DNA of 64,000 nucleotides, taken from NCBI RefSeq assembly GCF_019800885.1, contig NZ_JAHVKE010000002.1, positions 868,001-932,000 on the forward strand, given 5' to 3'. The position numbers and the translations under genes were made by a program. This DNA comes from Maritalea mobilis. Its GTDB lineage: Bacteria > Pseudomonadota > Alphaproteobacteria > Rhodobacterales > Rhodobacteraceae. Each line of letters starts with the position of its first letter. The first letter of the stretch is position 1. Positions 1 to 8,214 of the stretch are shown here, piece by piece. The notes beneath the pieces were generated by a model, which searched no databases, was not told the DNA's origin, and saw only the letters and a list, made by a program, of their open reading frames with translations.

Positions 1-286
1 CGCCATTGTCCATCAGGTGCTGGCAGGTCTCGTAGATATTGTCGACCGAGTAGGCGAGATGGCCGAAATGGCGGCTGTCCGAGGGCAGCCCCTCGTCGCC
101 GTCCCAGTTGTAGGTCAGCTCGACCGGGCACTCCTCCTGCCCCGGGGGGGCCATGAAGATCAGCGAAAAGCGGCCCTGTTCGTTCTCCATCCGGCGCGTC
201 TCGCGCAGGCCGAGCAATTCGTAGAAAGCCATGGATTTTTCGAGATCCTTCACGCGGACCATCGTGTGCAGGTATTTCAGACCCAT
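1..286 (-). CDS. gloA: Lactoylglutathione lyase (glyoxalase I), 5' part only
   Basis: Only the first 95 codons are in the window; the gene continues past base 1. The enzyme isomerises the hemithioacetal of methylglyoxal and glutathione to S-lactoylglutathione in the cytoplasm. The N-terminus reads MGLKYLHTMVRVKDLEKS, the usual VOC-fold first strand with the metal-binding His near residue 7. It is followed by MAFYELLGL and by the PVELTYNWD stretch that carries the first-half Glu ligand. The start ATG (284-286) has an AGAGGAGC ribosome site just upstream on the minus strand. It is transcribed away from thyX, so the 227-base gap up to base 513 holds both promoters. Family assignment is firm. Confidence 0.88.
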   Translation of the reverse strand, partial: MGLKYLHTMVRVKDLEKSMAFYELLGLRETRRMENEQGRFSLIFMAPPGQEECPVELTYNWDGDEGLPSDSRHFGHLAYSVDNIYETCQHLMDNG

Positions 287-513
287 ACCGCTCCTCTTTT
301 GGTTGGATAGCGTTCGGGGCAACTCTAGCGCGGGATGGGCGCGAACACAGCCCGGCAGGGCGGTAAATTTCACGTGGCTGCCCGCGCCGTAGCGCGATGC
401 GACACCGCACCCCGCAGGAGCAGCCCCCTTTATCTTGCGGCCCGCCCTTTGCGTGATGCAAAATGTTGTGAACGCGCCCCTGCGAATCCCATGCCAAGGA
501 AAGGCCCGATCCC

Positions 514-1419
514 ATGCCCCTGACCGAAGACCAACTGGCCGAGATCGAGGCCGCCCGCGCGAACCCCCAGCCCACGCTGCGCGCCGTTGCCCCAGGCATG
601 GAGCAGCATCTCTACACCGCGGTGCCGGTGCTGGACCACGGCTTTGTCCGGGTGATCGACTACATGGGCGACGACGCGGCCATCGTGCAGGCGGCGCGGG
701 TCAGCTATGGCGCGGGGACGAAAAAGGCGCGCGATGACAGTGGCTTGATCCGCTACCTTATGCGGCACTGGCACTCGACCCCGTTCGAGATGTGCGAGAT
801 CAAGCTGCACGTCAAACTGCCCGTCTTCGTGGCGCGGCAGTGGATCCGCCACCGCACGGCGAACGTGAACGAATACTCGGCGCGCTACTCGATCCTCGAC
901 CGCGAATTCTACATCCCCGAACCCGACGCACTGGCCGCGCAATCCACGGTCAACAACCAGGGCCGAGGCGAGTTGTTGCAGGGGGCCGAGGCCGCGCGGG
1001 TGCTGGAGATCCTGAAATCCGACGCGGGCCGCGCCTATGACCATTACGAGGAAATGCTGTCACAGGAGGGGCAGCAGGGGCTGGCCCGCGAATTGGCGCG
1101 GATGAACCTGCCCGCCAATATCTATACGCAATGGTACTGGAAGGTGGACCTGCACAACCTGTTCCACTTCCTGCGGCTGCGCGCGGACGAGCACGCGCAA
1201 TACGAGATCCGCGTCTATGCGCAGGCGATTGCCGAGATGGTGAAGGACTGGGTGCCCGCGGCCTATGGCGCCTTCGAGGATTACCGCGTGGGCGGCGTGG
1301 CGCTGAGCGCGAAAGGGGTCGAGGTTTTGAAGCGGCGTCTGGCGGGGGAGGCCGTGACGCAGGAGAATAGCGGGATGAGCAAGGGCGAGTGGCGGGAGTT
1401 TGAAGAGGTGTTTGGGTGA
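514..1419 (+). CDS. thyX: Flavin-dependent thymidylate synthase ThyX
   Basis: Makes dTMP from dUMP using FAD, NADPH and methylene-tetrahydrofolate, replacing ThyA. The 301-residue protein carries the ThyX signature RHR-x7-S as R112-H113-R114 ... S122 ([15 protein letters not shown]), embedded in the conserved [11 protein letters not shown] context. The C-terminal half has the [10 protein letters not shown] stretch typical of the family. Length is slightly above the common 220-300 range because of an N-terminal extension of about 40 residues before the core. A purine-rich AAGGAAAGG lies about 9 bases before the ATG. Its TGA overlaps the GTG of the next, unrelated low-GC gene. Confidence 0.95.
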   Translation: MPLTEDQLAEIEAARANPQPTLRAVAPGMEQHLYTAVPVLDHGFVRVIDYMGDDAAIVQAARVSYGAGTKKARDDSGLIRYLMRHWHSTPFEMCEIKLHVKLPVFVARQWIRHRTANVNEYSARYSILDREFYIPEPDALAAQSTVNNQGRGELLQGAEAARVLEILKSDAGRAYDHYEEMLSQEGQQGLARELARMNLPANIYTQWYWKVDLHNLFHFLRLRADEHAQYEIRVYAQAIAEMVKDWVPAAYGAFEDYRVGGVALSAKGVEVLKRRLAGEAVTQENSGMSKGEWREFEEVFG

Positions 1420-2261
1420 AACTATCGGAAACCGCAATAGAGTATCTTGTTGGCATTATTACAGGCGATACGAACCGAACTCCGTACCGTAGCGGCCCAA
1501 AGCTTGTCGATTTCTTCAATGAGCTAGGCTTCGAGGATCTCTATGGCAGTGGATTTCCGGCGCGTCATAGTTACGTTCGCCAGAACATCTTGGAGGTTAA
1601 TGGAACAGAGAGAATGAAAAAGGTAGTTGAAGCTGCCTTTAACTGGTCTGTTGAAGACGAAAAGGCCGCCGAAGACAATGCTTTTCAGTTTTCGAGGATT
1701 ATTTCGAATGGCGGCTACAAATTGAAGAAGGAGTATGGCCGCGGTTTTATGTCTGGGGATGATTATATCCCGGGTCTGTTAATGTTTGAGGTGGTTGAAA
1801 ACAAAATATTGAAGATCGAAACACCAGACTTTTTTCTTTCCCATGAAAGCCTTGCGGTGCATGTTCGGCGTTGTCATGAGAGAATCGAAAGTGCTGATTA
1901 CTCGGGTGCCATCACTTTGGCCTACACGATTGTTGAAGAGTTCATAAAGCTATCGCTCCGGGCTAGGAACGTGAAATTTTCTGAAACTGAGGGTGACATC
2001 AAGAAGCTCTACCGGCTTCTAGCTGGTGAAAGTGGCCTGCGTGTTACCGATGAAACTTCAGAGGCATTGAAGCCTCTGTTGAGTGGCCTTTCGTCAATGG
2101 TGACAGGATTCTACGAAGTCGCAAATAAGGCGAGTGATAGGCACGCTGCAAAGTACCGCGCAGATCGGCATCACGCAAAACTTGTTATTTCACTTGCGAT
2201 GGCTTTTTGTGACTTTTTGATTGACTCCGAGCAGCACCAGAAAGCCCTTGTGAAGGGATGA
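1416..2261 (+). CDS. Abortive-infection C-terminal (Abi_C) family protein, candidate phage defence
   Basis: 281 residues from a GTG start that overlaps the thyX stop by four bases (GTGA), so translation is probably coupled. The last 50 residues ([11 protein letters not shown], then [18 protein letters not shown]) match my memory of the Abi_C domain seen in abortive-infection proteins. The N-terminal 80 residues ([19 protein letters not shown]) look like the accompanying AbiJ-type region. No nuclease motif is obvious. Base composition is clearly lower in GC than its neighbours: hand-counted 60-base lines gave 50% (1441-1500) and 40% (1801-1860). Codon use with frequent AAA, ATT and TTT suggests acquisition by transfer. 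The biological role is inferred, not shown. Confidence 0.6.
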   Translation: MKLSETAIEYLVGIITGDTNRTPYRSGPKLVDFFNELGFEDLYGSGFPARHSYVRQNILEVNGTERMKKVVEAAFNWSVEDEKAAEDNAFQFSRIISNGGYKLKKEYGRGFMSGDDYIPGLLMFEVVENKILKIETPDFFLSHESLAVHVRRCHERIESADYSGAITLAYTIVEEFIKLSLRARNVKFSETEGDIKKLYRLLAGESGLRVTDETSEALKPLLSGLSSMVTGFYEVANKASDRHAAKYRADRHHAKLVISLAMAFCDFLIDSEQHQKALVKG

Positions 2262-2316
2262 ACTAACATCGCCGATGAACGACTGTTGCAGTACGCTTCC
2301 ATGGTGCATCAGACTG

Positions 2317-2368
2317 TAGTGTGGTCTGCGAAGCAGGCCATAAGCGCCTTTTTGGCGCGACCAGACTA
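2317..2368. repeat. Two-tier inverted repeat downstream of the Abi_C gene
   Basis: Outer arms TAGTGTGGTC (2317-2326) and GACCAGACTA (2359-2368) pair with one mismatch. Inside them GCGCC (2344-2348) and GGCGC (2354-2358) pair around a TTTTT loop. A further small hairpin AACCG/CGGTT lies at 2374-2388. The U run is in the loop rather than after the stem, so this is not a classical terminator. It could be a structured 3' end of the Abi_C message, a small RNA, or the border of the transferred segment. Confidence 0.5.
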
Positions 2369-2383
2369 TAGCTAACCGTTCTG

Positions 2384-2417
2384 CGGTTCCAACTGTAAGG
2401 TGACGCCGGTTCTAACT
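2384..2417. repeat. Short direct repeat at the end of the low-GC segment
   Basis: CGGTTCCAACT (2384-2394) is repeated as CGGTTCTAACT (2407-2417), 23 bases apart and differing at one base. The repeat lies where base composition returns to the high-GC norm, after the Abi_C gene. No partner copy was noticed at the thyX end. Confidence 0.35.
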
Positions 2418-2482
2418 CCCGTCTTTCTCGACACCTCCCCCCTTCACCCTACCTCCGCTCCACCCCAACCGCCGGAGCGCCC

Positions 2483-2887
2483 ATGTCCCTCGTCATCCTG
2501 TTCGTCGCGACCTCGCTTATCTTCCTGATCGCCGATGCGGTCATGTTGCGCGGGGTGATCCAGCCGATCTTTGCGCGGCATCTGGGCGACGGGCTCTACG
2601 AGGGCGGGTTTCGCTTGGCTCCGGCGGTGTTGTTCTATTTCACCTACATGTTCGGCGTGCTGTATTTCGCCGGCTGGCCCGCGCTGCGCGACGGGGTGCC
2701 GGTGCAGGCGCTCGTGAACGGGGCGGCGCTGGGCTTCGTCGCCTACGGCACCTATGAATTCACGTCCTGGGCCGTGATGCGCGACTGGCATCCGCAGATG
2801 GTGGCCGCCGACCTCGCCTGGGGCACGGCGGTGACGGGCCTGTCGGCCTGGGGTGGGGTGGTCATTGCGCGGGCGCTGGTGGGGTGA
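2483..2887 (+). CDS. DUF2177 family integral membrane protein
   Basis: 134 residues with about four hydrophobic spans: residues 3-20, roughly 47-66, 78-95 and 108-130. The pattern, including an early ADAVMLRG stretch, GLYEGGFRLAPAVLFYF and YGTYEFTSWAVMRDW, is that of DUF2177, a small inner-membrane family of unknown function. GGAGCG precedes the ATG. It stands alone on the plus strand between the Abi_C gene and the converging cspA gene. No function can be read from the sequence. Confidence 0.75.
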   Translation: MSLVILFVATSLIFLIADAVMLRGVIQPIFARHLGDGLYEGGFRLAPAVLFYFTYMFGVLYFAGWPALRDGVPVQALVNGAALGFVAYGTYEFTSWAVMRDWHPQMVAADLAWGTAVTGLSAWGGVVIARALVG

Positions 2888-2904
2888 TCCCCGCGCCGGG
2901 GCGG

Positions 2905-2929
2905 TGGCGGGCTGAAGCCCGCCCTACGG
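2905..2929. repeat. Palindromic repeat, intergenic copy
   Basis: The core GGCGGGCTGAAGCCCGCC followed by CTACGG folds as a hairpin with arms GGCGGGCT/AGCCCGCC. The 25-base unit, including a leading T, is identical to bases 45227-45251 inside the mccB coding region. Here it lies 17 bases after the DUF2177 stop codon. Confidence 0.75.
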
Positions 2930-3016
2930 CGGCGCAGGGCCCCATGCCGCGCCGCAACCGGCGCGGGGGCTGAGGGCTGACGCTATCAGGGGCCGCCGGG
3001 GCGACCCGTTTGCCGG

Positions 3017-3223
3017 TCAGAGCTTGACGAGATCCACCGCCGAGGCGCGGCCGTCGCGCCCCTCTTTCAACTCGTACTGGATCTTGGTGTCATCGGCGAG
3101 GCCGGTCATGCCCGCGCGCTCCACGGCGGAGATGTGCACGAACACGTCCTTGCCGCCGTCGTCGGGTGCGATGAAGCCATAGCCTTTGGTGGTGTTGAAC
3201 CATTTCACGGTGCCGGTGGGCAT
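3017..3223 (-). CDS. cspA: Cold shock protein, CspA family
   Basis: 68-residue single-stranded nucleic-acid-binding protein of the OB fold. RNP1 is KGYGFIAPDDG (residues 13-23) and RNP2 is DVFVHISAV (26-34), with the usual start GTVKWFN at residues 4-10. It probably melts RNA secondary structure in the cytoplasm. The ATG (3221-3223) has GAAGGAAAG upstream on the minus strand. The open frame runs further upstream, but that extension has no Csp similarity and is read as a leader. About 240 bases separate this start from the diverging ArsC-like gene, enough for the long 5' leader common in csp genes, though no cold-box was identified. Confidence 0.93.
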   Translation of the reverse strand: MPTGTVKWFNTTKGYGFIAPDDGGKDVFVHISAVERAGMTGLADDTKIQYELKEGRDGRASAVDLVKL

Positions 3224-3466
3224 CGGTCTTTCCTTCTCAAGTCTCACGTTCTCGCCCGCCCGCGTCATGCGGCGGGATGGTGCAGCAGCCGTCTCCGTGA
3301 CCGATTTGCTGCCTTCTTGAGAGGGGCGGTTCACCGGGAAACCTGTCGTCACGCGAAAAAGGATGGCGCAGCGCCGGGGCAAAACAAGGGGGAAGTGCTG
3401 GCCCCCGCCGCGATTGGCGTTAATTTGCGCACCCGTGACATGACGGTGCTGGAAAAGGGGGCTTTG

Positions 3467-3790
3467 ATGATCGTTTACGGGCTGAAAGCGTGCGATACCT
3501 GCCGCAAGGCGGTGAAGGCGTTGCAGGGGGCGGGCCATGAGGTGCGGCTGGTCGATGTGCGGGCCGAGCCGTTGACGGCGGCGCAGATCGAGGCCTTCGT
3601 CGCGGCTTTTGGCGACAAGATCGTCAATCGCCGCTCGACCACGTGGCGGGGTCTGTCCGAGGAGGATCGCGCGCTGCCCGAGGCCGAGATCATCGCCGCG
3701 CATCCGTCGGTGATGAAACGCCCGGTGATCGAGGCGGGCGAGACGCTTTATCTCGGCTGGGATGCGGGCGTGCGCGATGCGCTGACCTGA
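3467..3790 (+). CDS. ArsC/Spx-family thioredoxin-fold protein
   Basis: 107 residues, the normal length for the ArsC/Spx/MgsR group. The N-terminal MIVYGLKACDTCRKAVKAL holds a CxxC pair (C9, C12) in the glutaredoxin-like position, followed by VVD-type and RRSTTWRGL segments. The C-terminal HPSVMKRPVIE is the family's cis-proline region. It may be a thiol reductase or arsenate-reductase-like protein; substrate cannot be inferred and there are no ars genes nearby. The ATG at 3467 is preferred because GGAAAAGGGG precedes it; an in-frame ATG lies at 3440. Its 3' end overlaps the converging doxX gene by 43 bases. Confidence 0.8.
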   Translation: MIVYGLKACDTCRKAVKALQGAGHEVRLVDVRAEPLTAAQIEAFVAAFGDKIVNRRSTTWRGLSEEDRALPEAEIIAAHPSVMKRPVIEAGETLYLGWDAGVRDALT

Positions 3791-4320
3791 CGGCCCAGCA
3801 TCGCGTCGACCGAGACCGGCCCGGCCCCGCGCAGGACGATCACTGCAAGCAGGAACACCCAGTAGGCGCGCTGGTCGGCGATGAGGCTGGAGGCGTCATT
3901 GTCGAACCACGCGCCGAGATCCGCGCCGCCGACGCCGTGGCCCACGATGTCCACCCAGGTCTGCACCGCGACGAAGCCGATCATGCCGAGCGCCGCGAGC
4001 CGGGTGAACATCCCCAGCACGATCAGCGCGGGCAGGAGGAATTCAGCCCATGTGCCGAACAGGACTATGGGCGCGGCCAGCGGCCCGAGGCCCGAGGGGT
4101 CATATCCCGCGGCCTCGAACTGGCGCGGCAGGATCTGGATATAGGCGCCCAACTCCAACGAGAACGGCCCGCCCGACAGCTTCGTCAGCCCCGAGTTCCA
4201 GTAATAGACGAGAAGGGTGCCCGCGAAGATCAGCCGCGCTGCGGTGGGGATGAGCCACGGGGCCACGGCCTCTTCCAGCGCGGCAAAGAGACGGGTGTGC
4301 AACTGGATCAATGCGTGCAT
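3748..4320 (-). CDS. DoxX-family membrane protein of the bufferin operon
   Basis: 190 residues with about four hydrophobic spans. The N-terminal LIFAGTLLVYYWNSGLTKL and the central WAEFLLPALIVLGMFTRLAALG are the usual DoxX landmarks. It begins three bases after the bufC stop, so it is the last gene of bufA-bufB-bufC-doxX. A DoxX gene in this position is also found in the gold-induced gig operon of Cupriavidus (gigPABT), the same four families. In that context it may support copper or other metal handling at the membrane, possibly via quinones. Its exact role is unknown. Confidence 0.85.
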   Translation of the reverse strand: MHALIQLHTRLFAALEEAVAPWLIPTAARLIFAGTLLVYYWNSGLTKLSGGPFSLELGAYIQILPRQFEAAGYDPSGLGPLAAPIVLFGTWAEFLLPALIVLGMFTRLAALGMIGFVAVQTWVDIVGHGVGGADLGAWFDNDASSLIADQRAYWVFLLAVIVLRGAGPVSVDAMLGRQVSASRTPASQPR

Positions 4321-4323
4321 CGG

Positions 4324-5067
4324 CTAGGCCTCCGGCAGGGGGAAGTCGAGCGTCAGCGCGCCCGAGGTCAGGACAACGGTCAGCAGCGCGGCCATGTCGG
4401 CGCCGGGATGGGCGGCTTGCGTGGCGGTCAGCGCCTCGGCCAGCGTCAGCTTGCCCTTCAGGTGACGGGCCAGCGTCAGCCCGCCCTTGGGCAGGGCATG
4501 GGGGGCTGGGTCGAACCGCGCGCGGGCAATCAGGATGTCTTCGGGGCCGGGGGCGGGTTTCGGCCCGCCGCTGCTGTTGAAACGCCAGATCGACAGGACC
4601 GGGTGGGGCGAGGACAGGACCAGCGTGGCGGGCGCAAGCCGGGGGCGCAGGGACAGGACGCTGCCCGCATCGTGGTGCGAGACGTCCAGCGGGCGCGCAT
4701 CGGCGGCGTGGTAGCTTTGGCGCAGGCCAAGCTCCAGCCGCGCCATGTCGGGCAGGTAGGGCAGGTGCGCGACGGGCGGAAATGCTGACAGGAAGCCGGG
4801 AAACTTCCCGCCCCAAAGCGGCAGGCGCGGGTCCTCGGGCGGGCAGGCGCGGAAGAAGACCCCTGCCATGGCGTCGAAGAACTCTGCCCCCACCAGCCGC
4901 TTGATGACCGGGAACCCGTCGCCCAGCGCCGCGATCAGCGAGGCCGCGACGTTGTTGCGGTAGACGGCGAAGCGCTTGGGCGCGGGGCGGCCTGCGGGGT
5001 CCGTCAGGCCGGGGGGTACGGGGGCGTCCGCGTCCAGCAGGGCCGCGGCGAAGGCATCTTGTGTCAT
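4324..5067 (-). CDS. bufC: BufC-like DUF2063 protein (partner of the MNIO enzyme)
   Basis: 247 residues. The N-terminal half contains [17 protein letters not shown] and the [21 protein letters not shown] stretch that define DUF2063. [20 protein letters not shown] follows, and a beta-rich C-terminal half covers roughly residues 120-247. In bufferin systems the DUF2063 protein is thought to deliver the precursor peptide to the DUF692 enzyme. The ATG overlaps the bufB stop by four bases (ATGA), which fixes the start and indicates coupled translation. The longer open frame upstream is not used. Confidence 0.88.
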   Translation of the reverse strand: MTQDAFAAALLDADAPVPPGLTDPAGRPAPKRFAVYRNNVAASLIAALGDGFPVIKRLVGAEFFDAMAGVFFRACPPEDPRLPLWGGKFPGFLSAFPPVAHLPYLPDMARLELGLRQSYHAADARPLDVSHHDAGSVLSLRPRLAPATLVLSSPHPVLSIWRFNSSGGPKPAPGPEDILIARARFDPAPHALPKGGLTLARHLKGKLTLAEALTATQAAHPGADMAALLTVVLTSGALTLDFPLPEA

Positions 5068-5924
5068 GCGCCCACCTCCACCGGCGACAGGATGGCGTCG
5101 GCGCGCGCCGCCTCGGCGCGGAGCGTCGGCCAGTCGGGCACCTCCGTGTCCCATTCGATCAGCGTGGGGCGTGGGCCGCCGCGCGCGAGGGTGTGGGCGT
5201 AGAGCGTCCAGACCGGATCGACCACTTCGCGCCCATGGCTGTCGATCAACAGCGGCGCGCCGTGGTCATCCTCATCCTCGTCATGGCCGCCGAGATGGAT
5301 CTCGCCCACCGCGTCCAGCGGGAAGGCGTCGATATAGGCGCGGGCGTCCCAATCCTGGTTGGTGGCCGAAACGAAAAGGTTGTTCACGTCCAGCAGCAAC
5401 CCGCAGCCGGTGCGCCGCGCGATTTCGGACAGGAAGGTGACCTCGTCCATCTCGGTCTCGGCGAAGGCGAGGTAGGTCGAGGGGTTTTCCAGCAGGATGC
5501 GGCGGCCCAGCGCCTCTTGCACCTGGTCGATATGGGCGCAGACGCGGGCGAGCGTCGCCTCGGTATAGGGCAGGGGCAGCAGGTCGTTGAGGAACCCCGT
5601 GTCATGGGTCGACCATGCCAGATGTTCCGAGAAACTGGCCGGGTGCAGCCAGTCGCACAGGTGGCGCAGCCGGGCGAGGTGGGCAGGGTCCAGGGGGCGT
5701 TCGCCGCCGATCGACAGGCCCACCCCGTGCACGGAGGCAGGGAAGCGTTCGGCCAAGGCGCGCAGTTGCGCCAGCGGGCGGCCGCCCTCTCCGAGGTAGT
5801 TCTCGGCGTGGATCTCGATCCAGCCGACCGGGCCGGGGGCGTCCGTCAGCCCGGTGAAATGCGCGGGCTTGTAGCCGACGCCAACGGTCGCGGGCAGGGC
5901 TGTGTTGGGGGGGGGGTCGAACAT
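5064..5924 (-). CDS. bufB: BufB-like DUF692 multinuclear non-heme iron oxygenase (MNIO)
   Basis: 286 residues, normal for DUF692. Metal-binding and active-site segments of the TIM barrel are visible in order: GVGYKP near the N-terminus, [61 protein letters not shown] with a later DSHGREV, and [11 protein letters not shown]. MNIOs modify cysteines of small precursor peptides; in bufferin clusters the products bind copper. The reaction here is inferred from the family and from the precursor gene just upstream. The ATG at 5922-5924 is chosen over a much longer frame that runs through the precursor gene. Bases 5925-5986 separate it from bufA. Confidence 0.92.
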   Translation of the reverse strand: MFDPPPNTALPATVGVGYKPAHFTGLTDAPGPVGWIEIHAENYLGEGGRPLAQLRALAERFPASVHGVGLSIGGERPLDPAHLARLRHLCDWLHPASFSEHLAWSTHDTGFLNDLLPLPYTEATLARVCAHIDQVQEALGRRILLENPSTYLAFAETEMDEVTFLSEIARRTGCGLLLDVNNLFVSATNQDWDARAYIDAFPLDAVGEIHLGGHDEDEDDHGAPLLIDSHGREVVDPVWTLYAHTLARGGPRPTLIEWDTEVPDWPTLRAEAARADAILSPVEVGA

Positions 5925-5986
5925 GGGCGGCCTCGTATGGCGAAGCGCGCGCCGCCCGGTCGGGGGCGGCGCGCCGATTGGTCGGC

Positions 5987-6361
5987 TCAGCCGTCCATCA
6001 TCATGTCGACGGGCATGTATTGCGCCACGACATTCTCGGACAGACCCTCGGGCAGGTCGCGGGCGATGCCGATATAGCCGCCCTCTTCCAGCTCGGCCTC
6101 GGTCATGCCCATGCGGCCGTCGGGCAGCTCGATATCGCCGCAGGTACCGGCGGGCACGAGCGTCCAGGCATTGCCCTGGTAGTCGACGGTGGAGGAGCCG
6201 GCGCAGGTCGTGCCCGGCCCGGCGGCACAGCTGTTTTCCCCGGCGAGGCTGACGCCGTAGCATTTCTCGTTTTCCTGCGCGGCGGCCTCGGTCGTGGCAT
6301 AGGCGCTGACGGCGGCGGTGGCGGCGCCCAGAAGGGCGATGGACTTGGTGACGTTGGTCAT
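5987..6361 (-). CDS. bufA: Bufferin precursor (BufA1/DUF2282-like) with long C-terminal extension
   Basis: 124 residues. An N-terminal signal-like segment (about residues 5-28) is followed by a DUF2282 core with four cysteines, C34, C45, C53 and C74. These lie in [26 protein letters not shown] and LVPAGTC. Precursors I remember end within about 10-20 residues of the last Cys. This one continues for 50 residues (75-124), acidic and ending in Met-rich MPVDMMMDG. The ATG at 6359-6361 has GAGGAAAC in front. The mature core should be exported to the periplasm and, if modified by BufB, bind metal. It leads the operon. Confidence 0.85.
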   Translation of the reverse strand: MTNVTKSIALLGAATAAVSAYATTEAAAQENEKCYGVSLAGENSCAAGPGTTCAGSSTVDYQGNAWTLVPAGTCGDIELPDGRMGMTEAELEEGGYIGIARDLPEGLSENVVAQYMPVDMMMDG

Positions 6362-6714
6362 GGGTTTCCTCATGGTTCCCGAATGGTACGTGACAGCGCG
6401 GCCTGTTGCTCGACCGCTGAGGAAAGACTGCTCGCAGCGCGCCATCACAGGCCAGTCACAGGGGTGTGCAGCACGCTCGCGTGACGGACGGCGAGTAGGG
6501 CGTGAGACGTGTGATTTCCCGAAAATGATGGAATTTCAGGTTGTTGGCGGCGTTCTTGTGGCTGAAAACTTGGCCCGGTCAACCAGAATGTTTCCGTTGC
6601 GGAAGGGGGAAGGCGGGCAATTGTTTCACCGTACGGTTGAGCGGCGCGCCTCTTGGGGGAGACGGGTAACGCCCATATCTGCTAGATACGCGTCGAACTG
6701 ACAGGAGTGTGACC
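6362..6714. other. Divergent intergenic region between bufA and a membrane-protein gene
   Basis: 353 bases with no credible gene; open frames here lack homology and ribosome sites. It must contain the promoter of the bufA operon (minus strand) and that of the gene at 6715 (plus strand). I could not pick a convincing sigma-70 hexamer pair. On the minus strand a GGGAAA ... CGTC arrangement around 6485-6520 is faintly like an extracytoplasmic sigma factor promoter but is too weak to call. Confidence 0.5.
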
Positions 6715-7083
6715 ATGCGCAACGCCGCCCTTGTGCTCGGGCTGATCGGAGGGATCTGGGCGATGATCGTCGGATTCTTCGTCTATGGATATATCGAGTT
6801 CATTGACTGGTTCGGCGAGGTGCCGGATCTGGCCCGTCAGGTCGAGGACCCGGCGCTGTTCCGCACGGTGTCGATCCTGTCGCCCGTCCTCGCCATCGCG
6901 GGCGCGGCCATGGCCAAGGTGCGCGCGCTCTGGGGCGGGGTGTTGTTGCTGATCGCCACGGCGGGGATCTGGCATGCCTTCGGCTTCGGCGTGTTCACCA
7001 TGTTCTCCATCGCCATGTGCGGGCTTGCCGGGCTGCTCGCCATCGCGGCTGGCAAGCCGGACGAGGAAAAGGCCCATTTCTGA
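6715..7083 (+). CDS. Small integral membrane protein, DUF4064-like
   Basis: 122 residues with four hydrophobic spans: about 5-27, 53-68, 74-88 and 91-111. The beginning LVLGLIGGIWAMIVGFFVYG resembles DUF4064 proteins, but this is a weak resemblance from memory. The ATG at 6715 follows AGGAG at 6703-6707 with ideal spacing; an upstream in-frame GTG at 6709 is less likely. It stands alone, diverging from the bufferin operon and converging on the oxidoreductase gene at 7099. Function unknown. Confidence 0.65.
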   Translation: MRNAALVLGLIGGIWAMIVGFFVYGYIEFIDWFGEVPDLARQVEDPALFRTVSILSPVLAIAGAAMAKVRALWGGVLLLIATAGIWHAFGFGVFTMFSIAMCGLAGLLAIAAGKPDEEKAHF

Positions 7084-7098
7084 GGCCGCGCGGCCCGG

Positions 7099-8112
7099 TC
7101 AGTCGCCGATCTGCACGCAGATATTGCCGAAGGTGGCTTGCGCTTCCAGTGCACGGAACGCCTCGGGCGCGTCGTCGAAGGCGACGGTCTGCCCCACGAC
7201 GGGGTGGAGCTCATGGGCGGCCAGCGCGCGGTTCAGCGCCTCGAACCCCTGTTTCGAGCCGACGGTGACCGAGCGCAGCGTCATTTGACGGGTCAGGATC
7301 GCGGGCAGGAACAGCTCGGCCATGTTGCCGGTGACGTTGCCCACAAGGATGATCTGCCCACCGACGCGCGTGGCCTTGATCGAATGTGGCAGCGTCGCCG
7401 CCCCGCCCAATTCCAGCACCCGGTCCACGCCACCGTCGCTGGCTGCGCGCGCGGCTTTCGCCCAATCCTCGGTCACCGAGCGGTCGATCACGAGGTCCGC
7501 ACCCATGGCGCTGACCCGCGCGGCCTTCTCATCCGAGGAGGTGGTGACGATGGTCCGTATCCCCGCCGACTTGGCCAGTTGCAGCGCCATCAGCGCGACG
7601 CCCCCGGTTCCAAGGATCAGGAGCGTCTCGCCCACCCGCATCGGGGCCTCGCCGAAAAGTGCGCTCCACGCGGTCAGACCGGCGCAGGGCAGTGTCGCGG
7701 CCTCGGCGTCGCTCAGGTGGCTTGGCACATGGACAAGGCCGCTGGCCGGGAATACCCGGTCCGTCGCAAGCACCCCGTCGAGCGGCCCGCCCAAACGCCC
7801 GATCTCCAGGTCACGGGGCGGGGCGCCGCCCTCCCAATTCTGGAAGAAGACGGGCGAGACCCGGTCGCCCACGGCGAACCCGGTCACCGCCCCGCCCACG
7901 GCCAACACCGCGCCCACGCCATCCGAGAGCGGGATCAACGGCGGCTGCACCGCGCGCCCGTGCTGGCCACGCAGCACGACGAGGTCGCGGAAATTGAGCG
8001 AGGCCGCACGCATCCCCACAAGCACCTCATGCGGGCCGGGGGTGGGGCTGTCGCCCGCCCGCAGAACCAGATTGTCGTAGCCGAAGCCCGCCTCGAACGA
8101 CCAGTAGCGCAT
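7099..8112 (-). CDS. Zinc-independent MDR-family alcohol dehydrogenase / quinone oxidoreductase
   Basis: 337 residues with the two-domain MDR layout. An N-terminal GroES-like domain contains VGMRAASLNFRDLVVLRG and GDRVSPVFF. The coenzyme domain starts near residue 160 with LLILGTGGVALMALQLAKSAG (a GxGxxA-type nucleotide loop). There is no GHE zinc motif and no structural cysteine cluster, so it belongs to the zinc-free branch using NAD(P)H. Substrate cannot be assigned. It is downstream of thrS on the same strand but separated by a good terminator, so it is probably a separate unit. Confidence 0.85.
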   Translation of the reverse strand: MRYWSFEAGFGYDNLVLRAGDSPTPGPHEVLVGMRAASLNFRDLVVLRGQHGRAVQPPLIPLSDGVGAVLAVGGAVTGFAVGDRVSPVFFQNWEGGAPPRDLEIGRLGGPLDGVLATDRVFPASGLVHVPSHLSDAEAATLPCAGLTAWSALFGEAPMRVGETLLILGTGGVALMALQLAKSAGIRTIVTTSSDEKAARVSAMGADLVIDRSVTEDWAKAARAASDGGVDRVLELGGAATLPHSIKATRVGGQIILVGNVTGNMAELFLPAILTRQMTLRSVTVGSKQGFEALNRALAAHELHPVVGQTVAFDDAPEAFRALEAQATFGNICVQIGD

Positions 8113-8159
8113 GAAACCCCTCCCTTATCCGTGCGCAGCATGGCAGGGGACGGAGCAAC

Positions 8160-8193
8160 AAAAAAGGGCGATGCAGCGTCAGCCACATCGCCC
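8160..8193 (-). terminator. Intrinsic terminator of thrS
   Basis: On the minus strand the arms GGGCGATG and CATCGCCC (8186-8193 and 8166-8173) form a perfect 8-bp stem with a 12-base loop. Six Ts follow (8160-8165 read in reverse). It begins about 20 bases after the thrS stop codon. Confidence 0.88.
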
Positions 8194-8214
8194 CGTTCGT
8201 TGGTATGCCCGGTT

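Noticed and set aside
6485-6520. Extracytoplasmic sigma factor-type promoter for bufA
   Set aside because: Only a loose GGGAAA/CGTC resemblance; no sigma factor gene nearby to support it.
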